A DNA stretch of 64,000 nucleotides from an uncultured Lacinutrix sp. GTDB lineage: Bacteria > Bacteroidota > Bacteroidia > Flavobacteriales > Flavobacteriaceae. Location of the stretch: contig CAKZMU010000014.1 of the NCBI GenBank assembly GCA_937129145.1, positions 1 to 64,000 on the forward strand. Direction: 5' to 3'. A program made the position numbers and the translations under genes. The notes beneath the pieces were generated by a model. That model was not told the DNA's origin, ran no database searches, and saw nothing but the letters and a program-made list of their open reading frames with translations. How positions within the stretch are numbered: the stretch's first letter is position 1; each line of letters begins with the position of its first letter. Positions 33,479-42,692 of the stretch are shown piece by piece.

Positions 33479-34456
33479 ATGAAAACAATTCAGTTTAGAG
33501 AAGCCGTTTGTGAAGCAATGAGCGAAGAGATGCGTAGAGATGAAAGTATCTACCTAATGGGAGAAGAAGTGGCAGAATATAATGGAGCTTATAAAGCTTC
33601 AAAAGGAATGTTGGACGAATTTGGAGCAAAAGGTGTTATTGATACGCCAATTGCAGAGCTTGGTTTTGCAGGTATTGCAGTAGGTTCTACAATGACTGGA
33701 AATAGACCCATTGTTGAGTTTATGACCTTCAATTTTGCGTTAGTTGGTATTGACCAAATTATTAATAATGCAGCAAAAATTAGACAAATGTCTGGCGGAC
33801 AGTTTAAATGTCCAATTGTATTTAGAGGCCCTACGGCTTCTGCTGGTCAATTGGCTGCTACACATTCACAAGCATTTGAGAGTTGGTATGCCAACTGTCC
33901 TGGATTAAAAGTGATAGTGCCTTCAAATCCGTATGACGCCAAGGGGTTGTTAAAGGCTGCCATTAAAGATGACGACCCAGTTATTTTTATGGAAAGTGAG
34001 CAAATGTATGGTGATAAAGGCGAAGTGCCAGAAGGCGAATATGTATTGCCAATTGGTGTTGCCGATATTAAAAGAGAAGGAGCAGATGTCACGGTTGTGT
34101 CGTTTGGTAAAATTATTAAGGAAGCTTACAAAGCTGCCGACGATTTAGAAAAAGAAGGCATTTCTTGTGAAATCATCGATTTACGTACTGTTCGTCCTTT
34201 AGATATTAATACCATTTTAGAATCGGTTAAAAAAACAAATCGTTTAGTGATTTTGGAAGAAGCGTGGCCTTTTGGAAACGTATCGACTGAAATTACATAT
34301 CAAGTTCAAGAAAAAGCATTTGATTATCTTGATGCACCAATACAAAAAATTAATACTGCCGATACGCCTGCACCTTACTCGCCTGTGTTACTGGAAGAGT
34401 GGTTGCCAAACAGTAATGATGTGGTAAAAGCAGTTAAAAAGGTGCTTTACAAATAA
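33479..34456 (+). CDS. pdhB: Pyruvate dehydrogenase E1 component, beta subunit
   Basis: A 325-aa alpha-keto acid dehydrogenase E1 beta subunit. It opens with KTIQFREAVCEAMSEEMRRD, carries the thiamine-pyrophosphate half-site region (LMGEEVAEYNGAYK, EFMTFNFALVGIDQI), FRGPTASAGQLAATHSQAFE and the C-terminal transketolase domain with IIDLRTVRPLD. With E1 alpha it decarboxylates pyruvate; the alpha subunit and E2 are not in the window, which is common for flavobacteria where these genes are scattered. A TATTTTTG element upstream may be its promoter. A hairpin terminator follows. Confidence 0.92.
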   Translation: MKTIQFREAVCEAMSEEMRRDESIYLMGEEVAEYNGAYKASKGMLDEFGAKGVIDTPIAELGFAGIAVGSTMTGNRPIVEFMTFNFALVGIDQIINNAAKIRQMSGGQFKCPIVFRGPTASAGQLAATHSQAFESWYANCPGLKVIVPSNPYDAKGLLKAAIKDDDPVIFMESEQMYGDKGEVPEGEYVLPIGVADIKREGADVTVVSFGKIIKEAYKAADDLEKEGISCEIIDLRTVRPLDINTILESVKKTNRLVILEEAWPFGNVSTEITYQVQEKAFDYLDAPIQKINTADTPAPYSPVLLEEWLPNSNDVVKAVKKVLYK

Positions 34457-34480
34457 AATAAACCGTTATTTTTACGTTAT

Positions 34481-34516
34481 AAAACTTCATTAGCACGATT
34501 GTTGATGAAGTTTTTT
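34481..34516 (+). terminator. Terminator after pdhB
   Basis: AAAACTTCAT and ATGAAGTTTT form a perfect 10-bp stem around a 14-base loop, followed by further T residues. It lies 24 bp after the pdhB stop and just before the DUF5686 gene. Confidence 0.75.
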
Positions 34517-34525
34517 CTTTAATAT

Positions 34526-37012
34526 ATGAAATACACTTTAGTAGTCTTTCTTTTTTTATTCGGAATTGGTTCTGGATTTGCCCAAACAAAAGTGAGTGGT
34601 CATGTTGTTGATGAAAACAACGAGCCTGTATCTTTTGCCAATGTCATTTTTAAGAATTCTTCCGAAGGAACCATTACCAATGAGAATGGTCGGTTTTATT
34701 TAGAGTCTGACGAAACTTGGGAAACCATCATTATATCTTTTCTTGGTTACGAAACCTTAGAATTAACGCTTGATAAAAAAGTGAGTTTCGACTTAAAAAT
34801 CACTTTAAAAGAATCAGCAGCTGAACTTGACGCTGTTATGATAGTTTCTGGAAAACAGTCAAAAAAGAACAACCCAGCAATAGATATTTTACGTAAAATT
34901 TGGCAGCATAAACGTAAAAATGGTCTCAAACAGTTTAAACAATACGAATACGACAAGTATGAAAAAGTAGAGTTTGACATCAATACCATAGATAGTTCAC
35001 TTATTAAAAGTAAGCTGTTTAGAGGTATGGAATTTGTGTTTGATCAAGTTGATACGTCTAGCGTTACAGGTAAAACCTATTTACCCATGTTCATCAACGA
35101 AGCAGTGTCTAAAATCTATGGCGATAATACCATCAATAAAGAAAAAGAAGTTCTGCAAGGCAACAAAAATTCAGGGTTTAGTGATAACCAAGTCATTATT
35201 GATTTTGTAGGCGATTTATATTCCGATTTTAATGTCTACGACAACTATTTAAAGTTTTTCGATAAGAGTTTTGTGAGTCCTATTTCAAGAACAGGTATAC
35301 AAACTTACAACTATGTCTTGTCCGATAGTGCTTTTATAGACAATAAGTGGTGCTACAACATTATTTATTATCCACGTCGTAAAAACGAACTCACTTTTAA
35401 GGGCGATTTTTGGGTTAACGATTCTACCTATGCCATTAAGGAAATTAATATGCAAGCCACAAAAAGTGCTAATATTAATTGGGTGAAAGAAATTTATATA
35501 GAGCAAGAGTTTGAAGTGCTAAACGACTCGTTGTTTTTGGTAAAGCGTGATTATATGCTGTCGGATTTTGCCTTTAATAAAAAAGAAAAATCGCGAGGCA
35601 TCTACGGGAAGCGAACGACCTTATTTAATAACTATATGTTCGACGTTAAAAAGGATAAAAAATTCTATGATGAAGAGGTTTATTATTATGATAAGGATGT
35701 ATATGATAGAGATGACGAATTTTGGAGTTCCAAACGTTTAGAAAAACTTAGTAAAGACGAAAAAGGCGTCTATAAAATGTTAGATACCTTAAAAACGGTT
35801 AAGAAGTTTAAGCGTTTGTATAATTTAGGAAGCATTTTAGCCTCTGGTTATGTTGAGTTTAATAGTTTGCCCTTAGATTACGGCCCTATTTTTTCCACGT
35901 TTGGATTTAATGAAGTAGAAGGATTGCGATTACGTACAGGTGCGAGAACCTATTTTAGTCGAAATGATTTATGGCGACTCGAAGGCTTTTTAGCATACGG
36001 ATTTAGAGACGATAAGTTTAAGTACGGTATTTCAGGAAAATGGTTGATTGATAAGAAAAACCGACTGATAATTTCTGGTGGTAACCGTCGTGATGTAGAA
36101 CAAATAGGCGCAAGTTTAACCACTTCGACGGATGTTTTGGGACGAAGTTTAGCCTCGTCGTCAGTAGTTGGGACAGGAGCTAATGATAAGCTCACCTCTA
36201 TTAATTTAACGAGTGCAGCCATTGAGATGGAACCTTGGCGAAACTTTGTGATGCGACTTGGAGGCAATTATCGAACTTTAGAATCGGCATCACCAACCTT
36301 TAGTTTAGACTACAATACACCAACAGGGATTGCGTCTAAAATCGAGCAGTTTGAAACGACCTTTTCTGTGTCTTTATTTCCAGGTAGAAAAATGACAGGT
36401 TTTGGTGTAGAACGTTATGATGCTAATGACGATTTTCCACGTGTGTTTGCTCAAATAAGTTTAGGAGATAAAAGTATGTTTAATAGTGATTTTGATTATA
36501 CAAAACTGCAATTCTCGTATCTACAGCCTTGGCAAATAGGCGGTTTTGGGCGCTTATATACCACCATTGAAGCAGGTAAAACCTTTGGCGATGTGCCGCT
36601 TGGTTTGTTAAGTGTGGTGCCTGGGAACCAGTCGTATTTTTCTATTTACAACACATTTTCTCAATTGGATTTTTACGAGTTTGTTACTGATACGTATGCC
36701 TCATTGCATTTAGAACATAACTTTAATGGTCGTTTGTTTTCTAGAATACCATTATTGCGTAAACTCAACTTACGCGAAATAATTAGTGTTCGTGGAGTTT
36801 GGGGAGAACTCTCAGACGGGAATATTGCTCTTAATAGTCCAACCAACATACCATTAGTAGCACCTAGCGATGAGATTTATTGGGAATACAGTTTAGGTGT
36901 TGGTAATATTTTTAAAATCTTCCGTTTAGACTTTAACTTTAGAGGGAATTATCTTGAAAACCCTGATGCTAGAAAGTTTGGAGTTACTGGAACTTTTGGG
37001 TTTCATTTTTAG
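34526..37012 (+). CDS. DUF5686/carboxypeptidase-regulatory-like outer-membrane protein
   Basis: An 828-aa exported protein with a signal peptide (about 1-20, GFAQ) and a CarboxypepD_reg-like beta-sandwich (about 22-105, TKVSGHVVDENNEPVSFANV). The long DUF5686 region that follows has a C-terminal beta-barrel character: many alternating aromatic/polar strands and a final GVTGTFGFHF ending in Phe, as in outer-membrane proteins. It resembles TonB-dependent receptors in domain start and barrel but has no plug. Its function is unknown; it is a common flavobacterial envelope protein. It stands alone after the pdhB terminator. Confidence 0.85.
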   Translation: MKYTLVVFLFLFGIGSGFAQTKVSGHVVDENNEPVSFANVIFKNSSEGTITNENGRFYLESDETWETIIISFLGYETLELTLDKKVSFDLKITLKESAAELDAVMIVSGKQSKKNNPAIDILRKIWQHKRKNGLKQFKQYEYDKYEKVEFDINTIDSSLIKSKLFRGMEFVFDQVDTSSVTGKTYLPMFINEAVSKIYGDNTINKEKEVLQGNKNSGFSDNQVIIDFVGDLYSDFNVYDNYLKFFDKSFVSPISRTGIQTYNYVLSDSAFIDNKWCYNIIYYPRRKNELTFKGDFWVNDSTYAIKEINMQATKSANINWVKEIYIEQEFEVLNDSLFLVKRDYMLSDFAFNKKEKSRGIYGKRTTLFNNYMFDVKKDKKFYDEEVYYYDKDVYDRDDEFWSSKRLEKLSKDEKGVYKMLDTLKTVKKFKRLYNLGSILASGYVEFNSLPLDYGPIFSTFGFNEVEGLRLRTGARTYFSRNDLWRLEGFLAYGFRDDKFKYGISGKWLIDKKNRLIISGGNRRDVEQIGASLTTSTDVLGRSLASSSVVGTGANDKLTSINLTSAAIEMEPWRNFVMRLGGNYRTLESASPTFSLDYNTPTGIASKIEQFETTFSVSLFPGRKMTGFGVERYDANDDFPRVFAQISLGDKSMFNSDFDYTKLQFSYLQPWQIGGFGRLYTTIEAGKTFGDVPLGLLSVVPGNQSYFSIYNTFSQLDFYEFVTDTYASLHLEHNFNGRLFSRIPLLRKLNLREIISVRGVWGELSDGNIALNSPTNIPLVAPSDEIYWEYSLGVGNIFKIFRLDFNFRGNYLENPDARKFGVTGTFGFHF

Positions 37013-37049
37013 GTAGTTTGTATATGATACTTTATGTTGTAGCCAGTAA

Positions 37050-37592
37050 TTATTCTGCTTTTTTGTATGCTTCTTTAAGCCACTCTTTCAATTCTTTGTC
37101 CAATTGACTTATGTCGGTTATTCTAACTCGATGCGTACACATTGTTCCAAATGGTCCTGAGTTTTCAAGACGCTCAGAAGTTGGCTTGCCTTTAAGTTTT
37201 AATCCTAAATCTATTCTAGTTTTTGTAGCAGGTTTAATTACCGCGAATTTCTTTTTTCGGTCTAAACTTACTTCTGTTTTTTTGGGTACTACCTTAACAT
37301 CTTCTCCAAAATCTTTGACAATAGATATCAGGTTTTCGTATATTGAAAGTAAGTTCTCTTTGCCTTTATATTGGTTTTCAACAAGGTTGGAAGGTGTTTT
37401 ATTTTCTTCTTTTGATAATGAAACAATGGTATTTGCGAAACCGTGAGTTACCTCGTGTTCCTTTTTAAGGAAGTTGACAGCTTCTGAATGTTTGGTAAAT
37501 GATTTGGTTTTAAGTAACAATTTCCATTCGGTTAGTGATTTGCCTGTTTTTTCAGGCATATTGTCAATCATTGTTTGTAGTGCTTTGTCCAT
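37050..37592 (-). CDS. DUF4287/DUF5655 domain protein
   Basis: A 180-aa cytoplasmic protein. The N-terminal part (about 1-65), with DNMPEKTGKSLTEWKLLL and LKKEHEVTHGFANTIV, is a DUF4287-type helical domain. The C-terminal part (about 75-175), with FAVIKPATKTRIDLGLKL and a closing HRVRITDISQLDKELKEWL, matches DUF5655, which has a nuclease-like or DNA-binding look but no proven role. It starts 3 bp after the SRPBCC gene's stop and is cotranscribed with it, downstream of the AraC regulator. The three probably respond to one signal. Confidence 0.8.
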   Translation of the reverse strand: MDKALQTMIDNMPEKTGKSLTEWKLLLKTKSFTKHSEAVNFLKKEHEVTHGFANTIVSLSKEENKTPSNLVENQYKGKENLLSIYENLISIVKDFGEDVKVVPKKTEVSLDRKKKFAVIKPATKTRIDLGLKLKGKPTSERLENSGPFGTMCTHRVRITDISQLDKELKEWLKEAYKKAE

Positions 37593-37595
37593 AGT

Positions 37596-38180
37596 TTAAT
37601 ATTTAACCGAAGGTTTTCCTGTTTCCAAATATGATATTAGGTTTAGATAAGATTGTTCATTTCCTTGTATGAAAAACTTGATTAAAGACATATACTTTTC
37701 ATTATGTTTATAACCGATTCCATAAGAGATTACTTTTGTCTTTGTTGGGCTTATTTTTTCAAAAAGAATCATATTATATAAGTCTTTTTCATCTTCTTTC
37801 ATAAATTCAGGAAAGTTTTTAGTGATTTCGGCTTGAAGTGTTAGCATTCGTTTCGGAATATAATTTATTATGTGAAGTGTGATAGTTGTATCATCTCCTA
37901 TTTTGCCATCTTTGTTATAATTTGTTTTAATAATTCCGTTTATTTTAAAATCAATTTCCGCTATAGAAGTTGCCCAGCTTTCCCAGCCTTTTTTAGTAGT
38001 ATATGCATTCCAAACGGAATCTAGAGCTACATTGACTTCAAAGGACTGTTTTAAAACTAAATTATTTGTATGTGAAGAATCTACAATAGAAGTAACTCTT
38101 TTTTGTAATGATTCTTTTGATGTTTGAGAGATTACTAATAATGGAAACAAAAGAAGTAAAGTGTGAAATGTCTTTCTCAT
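37596..38180 (-). CDS. Exported SRPBCC-like protein
   Basis: A 194-aa protein with a signal peptide (about 1-19, LLVISQ). The START-like core follows, with DSVWNAYTTKKGWESWATSIAEIDFKI-type features near 52-80, and a C-terminal helix. Export is unusual for SRPBCC proteins, which are generally cytosolic, and suggests a lipid or other ligand in the periplasm. It lies 60 bp after the AraC gene and 3 bp before the DUF4287/DUF5655 gene. The catalytic or binding function is not evident. Confidence 0.75.
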   Translation of the reverse strand: MRKTFHTLLLLFPLLVISQTSKESLQKRVTSIVDSSHTNNLVLKQSFEVNVALDSVWNAYTTKKGWESWATSIAEIDFKINGIIKTNYNKDGKIGDDTTITLHIINYIPKRMLTLQAEITKNFPEFMKEDEKDLYNMILFEKISPTKTKVISYGIGYKHNEKYMSLIKFFIQGNEQSYLNLISYLETGKPSVKY

Positions 38181-38240
38181 AAATTTTGAATTGAAGAATT
38201 ACAAATTAAGAACTTTAAGAGTTAATTTGATAGTAAAAAA

Positions 38241-39074
38241 TTAACCTTTTCTATCCAATGGAAAAAAATTGGTTTCATCTTCTTTATGAAAATCTGACTT
38301 AATAAAATCTTGAGGATTGAAACCTGAAAATTCTTTAAACTCTTTAATAAAATGCGATTGGTCTGAATAACCAAATTCATATGCGATTTGTGACCAAATC
38401 AAATTCTCTTTGTTTTGTATTCTATTTAGCATTTGATTAAATCTAAAAATCCTATGAAATACTTTTGGTGTTAACCCAAAGTAAGTTTTAAATTGGTTAA
38501 TAAGATGTTTTTGAGAATAAGGATAAGAAGAAATAATATCACTACTTTCTGTAATTGGTTTTGTTTTTAGTTGTGAGAGAATATCTAAAAGCTCGGTGTT
38601 CGCAGTTTTGTCAATATCAAATTTTATTTTCAACCATTTTTCTACACTTTTAAATTTTTCTGAAGCGTTTTTCCCATTTAAAATTTGCTGCCTCAATTCT
38701 AAAATTTCGTTCCCGAAAAAATCTTGGGCTTCAATTACTTTATTGTTAAACTGATTGATTGGTTTATTAAAAAATGGGTAGGCTCCGTTTGTCTTAAATT
38801 GAATAACTAACATCTCAGAATCTTGATGTGCCGAAATAGAGAGGAAGTCTTTGTGCATACCAGAAATCCATACGTTTTGATACGTTCCGTTTGGTTTTAA
38901 TGTATCCCTATCGAACGTATGATATTCAAATCCATCTAATTCAAATATAATGAAAACGTGTCCTGTTGGAACTAAACGTTCAATTGAATGGTCAGGTTTA
39001 AAATCCTTATAGTAAAATATAGTTTCGATATATTCTACAAGTGGTTTTTCTAAAATGTGTGTTTCAAATATCAA
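38241..39074 (-). CDS. AraC-family transcriptional regulator
   Basis: A 277-aa regulator. The N-terminal 150 residues form a cupin-like sensing domain of the DUF6597 style (RLVPTGHVFIIFELDG, WISGMHKDF). The C-terminal 100 residues carry two helix-turn-helix motifs: SYPYSQKHLINQFKTYFGLTP (about 184-204) and IAYEFGYSDQSHFIKEFKEF (about 232-251), the AraC signature. It precedes an exported SRPBCC gene and a DUF4287/DUF5655 gene, its likely targets. An imperfect inverted repeat upstream (39102-39135) may be its own operator. Confidence 0.9.
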   Translation of the reverse strand: MIFETHILEKPLVEYIETIFYYKDFKPDHSIERLVPTGHVFIIFELDGFEYHTFDRDTLKPNGTYQNVWISGMHKDFLSISAHQDSEMLVIQFKTNGAYPFFNKPINQFNNKVIEAQDFFGNEILELRQQILNGKNASEKFKSVEKWLKIKFDIDKTANTELLDILSQLKTKPITESSDIISSYPYSQKHLINQFKTYFGLTPKVFHRIFRFNQMLNRIQNKENLIWSQIAYEFGYSDQSHFIKEFKEFSGFNPQDFIKSDFHKEDETNFFPLDRKG

Positions 39075-39101
39075 TGTTTCTTGGGTATTCTCTAAAATGC
39101 A

Positions 39102-39135
39102 ATTATAAACAACGTTTTATATCAGACGTTATAAT
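39102..39135. promoter_or_regulatory. Imperfect inverted repeat upstream of the AraC gene
   Basis: ATTATAAACAACGT and ACGTTATAAT share ATTATAA and ACGT, with a 3-base insertion in the left arm, around TTTATATCAG-type sequence. It lies about 30 bp before the AraC start, where an autoregulatory operator could be. Confidence 0.3.
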
Positions 39136-39165
39136 GAAGTTAGTTTTTCTTATATAGTCAAGTTT

Positions 39166-40332
39166 TCATTCTCCTAGAAGTCCATCCAAAACAGCAAACG
39201 ACTCTTCACTATCGCCCACAAAGCGATGTAGAATTTTGCCTTCAGGGTCTATTATAAACTTGGTTGGGAAACCAGCAACATTAAATTTCAACACAAAATC
39301 GTCAGTGCCTTTACCATTCATTAAGTGCGTCCAAGTATAATCGTTTGGGGTAATAAATTTGTCTACTTGCTCTTTACTATCTCCTTGATTCACACCCAAC
39401 ACAATTAATTTATCTTTATACTTTTCTTGGTATTCTTTTACTTTAGGCATTTCTGCAATGCATGGTCCGCACCATGTCCCCCAAAAATCTATCAATACAT
39501 ATTTGCCTTTTAACGAATTAAATTCAAAAGCATCGCCAGAGAACGTATTGTTGGTTGTGAAATTTTCAACCGTTTTTCCTATTTGTGTGGCTTCAATACC
39601 AGCGACTCGTTTTTTAACAGCTTTGTAAAAAGGATAGTTATTTAAGTTGCTGTCTAAGTTATTAAAAGCGGTAATAGCTTCATCGTCGGTTACTTGACTA
39701 CGTATCATCATATCAGATAAATACCAAGCAGCAGCTTCCGAATTTGGATTTGCCATCACAAAGGCTTTTTTCATTTTTACAACGGCTTCATCTAAATTAT
39801 TAATAGAGTCTTCTAAAACTTTAAATTGAGGGTCGTTTTCTTTTAGCTTATTTTTCTCTAATAATAAGTTTACCGATTTGTTCATTAACGGAAAAACTTT
39901 ACTGTTAATTTTAGCCAAATCGTCATTGGCTTTAGTGCCACTAGGATAGGCATTAATAAAATCGGTCACTTCACCTTCAAAAACAATATGGTCACCTGGA
40001 CTTGCTAAAAATGCAAATTGCGAGGATTTTGCTGGATAGTAACCGCGACCACTTCGTTTAATAGTGCGCTCTACATTTGGCCAAAATATAATATGTGTTG
40101 GCTCATCAATTTTAGCGGTATAAGTGAAACTTCCATTTTCAACAAAAATAGAATCTGATACTCGGTTGCCTTGCGCATCTTTATAACTTCTGCTCATATA
40201 GTCTGTGTCTAGTCCTTTTATGGTTCCGGATACCATAAATGAGTCAGCAGGTACTTTAACCTCTTCTTCGCAAGACTGAAAAAAGATAATTGCAAAAATT
40301 AAGGCACTTAGTTTTATATTTTTTTTTAGCAT
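39166..40332 (-). CDS. TlpA-type thiol-disulfide lipoprotein with DUF4369
   Basis: A 388-aa lipoprotein (lipobox FQSC, Cys21) followed directly by acidic EEEV. The N-terminal DUF4369 domain (about 30-125) contains MVSGTIKGLDTDY and SPGDHIVFEG. A helical middle (about 130-250) is followed by a C-terminal TlpA/thioredoxin domain (about 255-388) with WCGPC (Cys288, Cys291) and FPTKFIIDPEGKI. It reduces disulfides in the periplasm; DUF4369-TlpA proteins are abundant in Bacteroidota. It starts 3 bp after the penicillin-acylase gene's stop, so the two are cotranscribed. Confidence 0.9.
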   Translation of the reverse strand: MLKKNIKLSALIFAIIFFQSCEEEVKVPADSFMVSGTIKGLDTDYMSRSYKDAQGNRVSDSIFVENGSFTYTAKIDEPTHIIFWPNVERTIKRSGRGYYPAKSSQFAFLASPGDHIVFEGEVTDFINAYPSGTKANDDLAKINSKVFPLMNKSVNLLLEKNKLKENDPQFKVLEDSINNLDEAVVKMKKAFVMANPNSEAAAWYLSDMMIRSQVTDDEAITAFNNLDSNLNNYPFYKAVKKRVAGIEATQIGKTVENFTTNNTFSGDAFEFNSLKGKYVLIDFWGTWCGPCIAEMPKVKEYQEKYKDKLIVLGVNQGDSKEQVDKFITPNDYTWTHLMNGKGTDDFVLKFNVAGFPTKFIIDPEGKILHRFVGDSEESFAVLDGLLGE

Positions 40333-40335
40333 AAC

Positions 40336-42531
40336 CTATTGTTTGTCTCCTGGTTTATATGTTTTCTTAGCACGCTTTTCAACATCTTCCCTGTAATATG
40401 CAACGTCTTTAAATTCGCCATCTGCATAACGTTGAGCTTGGTCGTCAAAATGAGGCGAGTTAGGGTCGCCACTTTGTCCGCCAGCTAACATAGATTTAGC
40501 TTTTACTTTATCACCAAATTCTACCACAGCTACAAAGCTATTTCCAGAAGTTCCGTATTGACGTTTGGTGTCCTTGCCAAAGCGTGTTCCATAAGACGCC
40601 AACGCTCCCCAAGAACCAGATGCCATACCAACAGCTAAACTTGGTTTTGAATCGTCAAATTCTTGCCTGATTTTACCATCTAAACGTTGAAAACGGTTAA
40701 ATTCTCCCCAAGCGGTTTTCCATGAACCAAAATCTTCAGCTATTTTATCTAAAGCGGTTTGAAAGACTTCCAATCGTTCTTCAGGAGTTGCTGTTTTACT
40801 CATGTAATCAAAGCGACCCAATCTAGTAATACGTTTGTTTCCAGACATAGACGGAATGTTTCCAGACCTGTAGTACGCATTTAAGTAGAATTGCGCCAAG
40901 GTCATTTCAACCGATTCTTTTGAGACTCTAAAATTCCAGTTTTTCAATAAGGCAATAGCTTCTTTGGCTTCAGTTGTTTTTATTGGTGCTTTTTCGGCAG
41001 CATCTAATAAGCCAGTAACTAATAAATCAGCTCCTGGTAAATAGGTGTCGTAAGCTAAATCAAGTAATGTGTCTAGGGTTAAATCATCAGCTTTTTGCAA
41101 TAAAGGAATGGCGTGCATCCCTCTAAAATTTTCAGGATACGAACTCATGTATTCTGGAAAATCTTCCTTCTTAGGGCTATATTCAGCAGCACTTGTAAAA
41201 GGTGTGGAGTTGCAATTTTGAATCCAACCATTTGGCGGATTTAACACCAAGATATTATCTTCTAATGGATGTAGTCCATCCCAATCGGTTTCAGGATTAC
41301 TACCATCTACTGGTTTGGTGTAATCAAATTCTTCATTTCGCTTTGGAATAAAGTTTCCATGATAATAGGCAATCGTTCCATCTGCATCAGCATACACCGT
41401 ATTGTTTGAGGAGTTGGTACGAATGTCCATCATCTCATAAAACTCATCATGGTTCGATTTTTTGGTTCTTGTAAACGATTGCTCCAATGCTTTTATTGGA
41501 CTCCACATTAAAGCGGTAGACACCCATTTATCGTCATTAGCATGTGTGATTGGACCATGATGTGTACGATACATCATAAAGGTTTTGTCTTTTACACCAT
41601 CAGCACTTTTATAATTTAAAGTCACTTCCATAGAATCTATTGGACGTAGCTCGTCGCCATATTTATAGGATGTTTTTCCGTTGTCTTTTACGATAGTTTC
41701 TTCAAACTCATCAATAATATCTGTTCCTGTTGAGGTATGCATCCAACCTGTTTTTTCATTAAAACCTTGATATACAAAAAACTGTCCCCAAGTCACAGCG
41801 CCATACGCATTTAAACCTTCTTCGCTTACCACATGTACTTCGCCTCTAAAATAAAAAGAGGTATGCGGATTTATTAGTAACATCGCGTCACCAGATTTAG
41901 TTTTGTCACCAGAAATGGCAAAACCGTTGGAACCTCTAGGTTCATCATCTTTTAATCTTATCAAGCCATCGTTTACGGCTAAGACTTCTTCATTGTCATT
42001 ATCGTAAAAATCTTTAATTTTTCTCGCAGACACGCGTTCTATATCACCACCAATAGAGCCTTCGCTAAAATACATTGGCATCCAAGGTTCAAAGTGTGTG
42101 AGTAGTTTTGGTTTAACTTCAGGATGGGTTTTTAGGTAGTAGTTTACGCCATCAGCAAATGCGACGCATAAATCTTTTAACCATTGCGGACTGTTGTTGT
42201 AGTTTTCAATAGCCTCATCTTTAGTCATGTATAAACGAGCTCGTAAATCGCTATAAATAGAAGCTTCGCCTTCTACTTCGGCTAACCTTCCAATAGCCCA
42301 AATATAATTGCGTTCTACACGATTAAAATCGTCTTCGCATTGCGCATATAATAAGCCAAAAACTGCATCAGCATCGGTTTTTCCGTAAATGTGAGGTACA
42401 CCAAAATCATCCCTGATAATTTCAACATTTTCGGCATGTTGCTGCCAGCGTTGTTCTTCGTCGGTTAACTTTGTGTCGTTTTTACAACTAATTAAAATAA
42501 AAATGATGAGAAGGGTTAGTACACGATTCAT
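40336..42531 (-). CDS. Penicillin acylase-family N-terminal nucleophile hydrolase, lipoprotein
   Basis: A 731-aa lipoprotein (lipobox LISC, Cys16). It resembles penicillin G/acyl-homoserine-lactone acylases: an alpha part with IIRDDFGVPHIYGKTDADAVFG, then the self-cleavage site GSNGFAISGDK. Cleavage before Ser201 would expose it as the N-terminal nucleophile of the beta subunit. INPHTSFYFRGEVH and MHTSTGTDIIDEFEE follow. Substrates are amides such as acyl-homoserine lactones or antibiotics; which one is not deducible. It is the first gene of a two-gene operon with a TlpA lipoprotein and divergent from the pyrophosphatase gene. Confidence 0.88.
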   Translation of the reverse strand: MNRVLTLLIIFILISCKNDTKLTDEEQRWQQHAENVEIIRDDFGVPHIYGKTDADAVFGLLYAQCEDDFNRVERNYIWAIGRLAEVEGEASIYSDLRARLYMTKDEAIENYNNSPQWLKDLCVAFADGVNYYLKTHPEVKPKLLTHFEPWMPMYFSEGSIGGDIERVSARKIKDFYDNDNEEVLAVNDGLIRLKDDEPRGSNGFAISGDKTKSGDAMLLINPHTSFYFRGEVHVVSEEGLNAYGAVTWGQFFVYQGFNEKTGWMHTSTGTDIIDEFEETIVKDNGKTSYKYGDELRPIDSMEVTLNYKSADGVKDKTFMMYRTHHGPITHANDDKWVSTALMWSPIKALEQSFTRTKKSNHDEFYEMMDIRTNSSNNTVYADADGTIAYYHGNFIPKRNEEFDYTKPVDGSNPETDWDGLHPLEDNILVLNPPNGWIQNCNSTPFTSAAEYSPKKEDFPEYMSSYPENFRGMHAIPLLQKADDLTLDTLLDLAYDTYLPGADLLVTGLLDAAEKAPIKTTEAKEAIALLKNWNFRVSKESVEMTLAQFYLNAYYRSGNIPSMSGNKRITRLGRFDYMSKTATPEERLEVFQTALDKIAEDFGSWKTAWGEFNRFQRLDGKIRQEFDDSKPSLAVGMASGSWGALASYGTRFGKDTKRQYGTSGNSFVAVVEFGDKVKAKSMLAGGQSGDPNSPHFDDQAQRYADGEFKDVAYYREDVEKRAKKTYKPGDKQ

Positions 42532-42638
42532 AATGGTTGGTTTTTAGTGTTTTTATTATCAAAATGCGCTTTGATTAAGTCTGATTTTGGAGGAGCACCA
42601 AGTTAGTTTTTTTTTATTACAAAATCAACGAGTTTTTG

Positions 42639-42669
42639 TTGTTAAAAGTTAAAACGATACCTACCTTTG
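42639..42669 (+). promoter_or_regulatory. Promoter of the soluble pyrophosphatase gene
   Basis: TTG (42639-42641), 20 bp, TACCTTTG (42662-42669): a close match to the Bacteroidota -33/-7 consensus. It lies 23 bp before the chosen ATG and therefore rules out an in-frame ATG at 42636 as the start. Confidence 0.8.
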
Positions 42670-42692
42670 CACTCCCAAAAAGAAAAGTAACT

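Noticed and set aside
42636-42692. Earlier start of the soluble pyrophosphatase
   Set aside because: It lies upstream of a strong TTG-N20-TACCTTTG promoter and so would not be transcribed.
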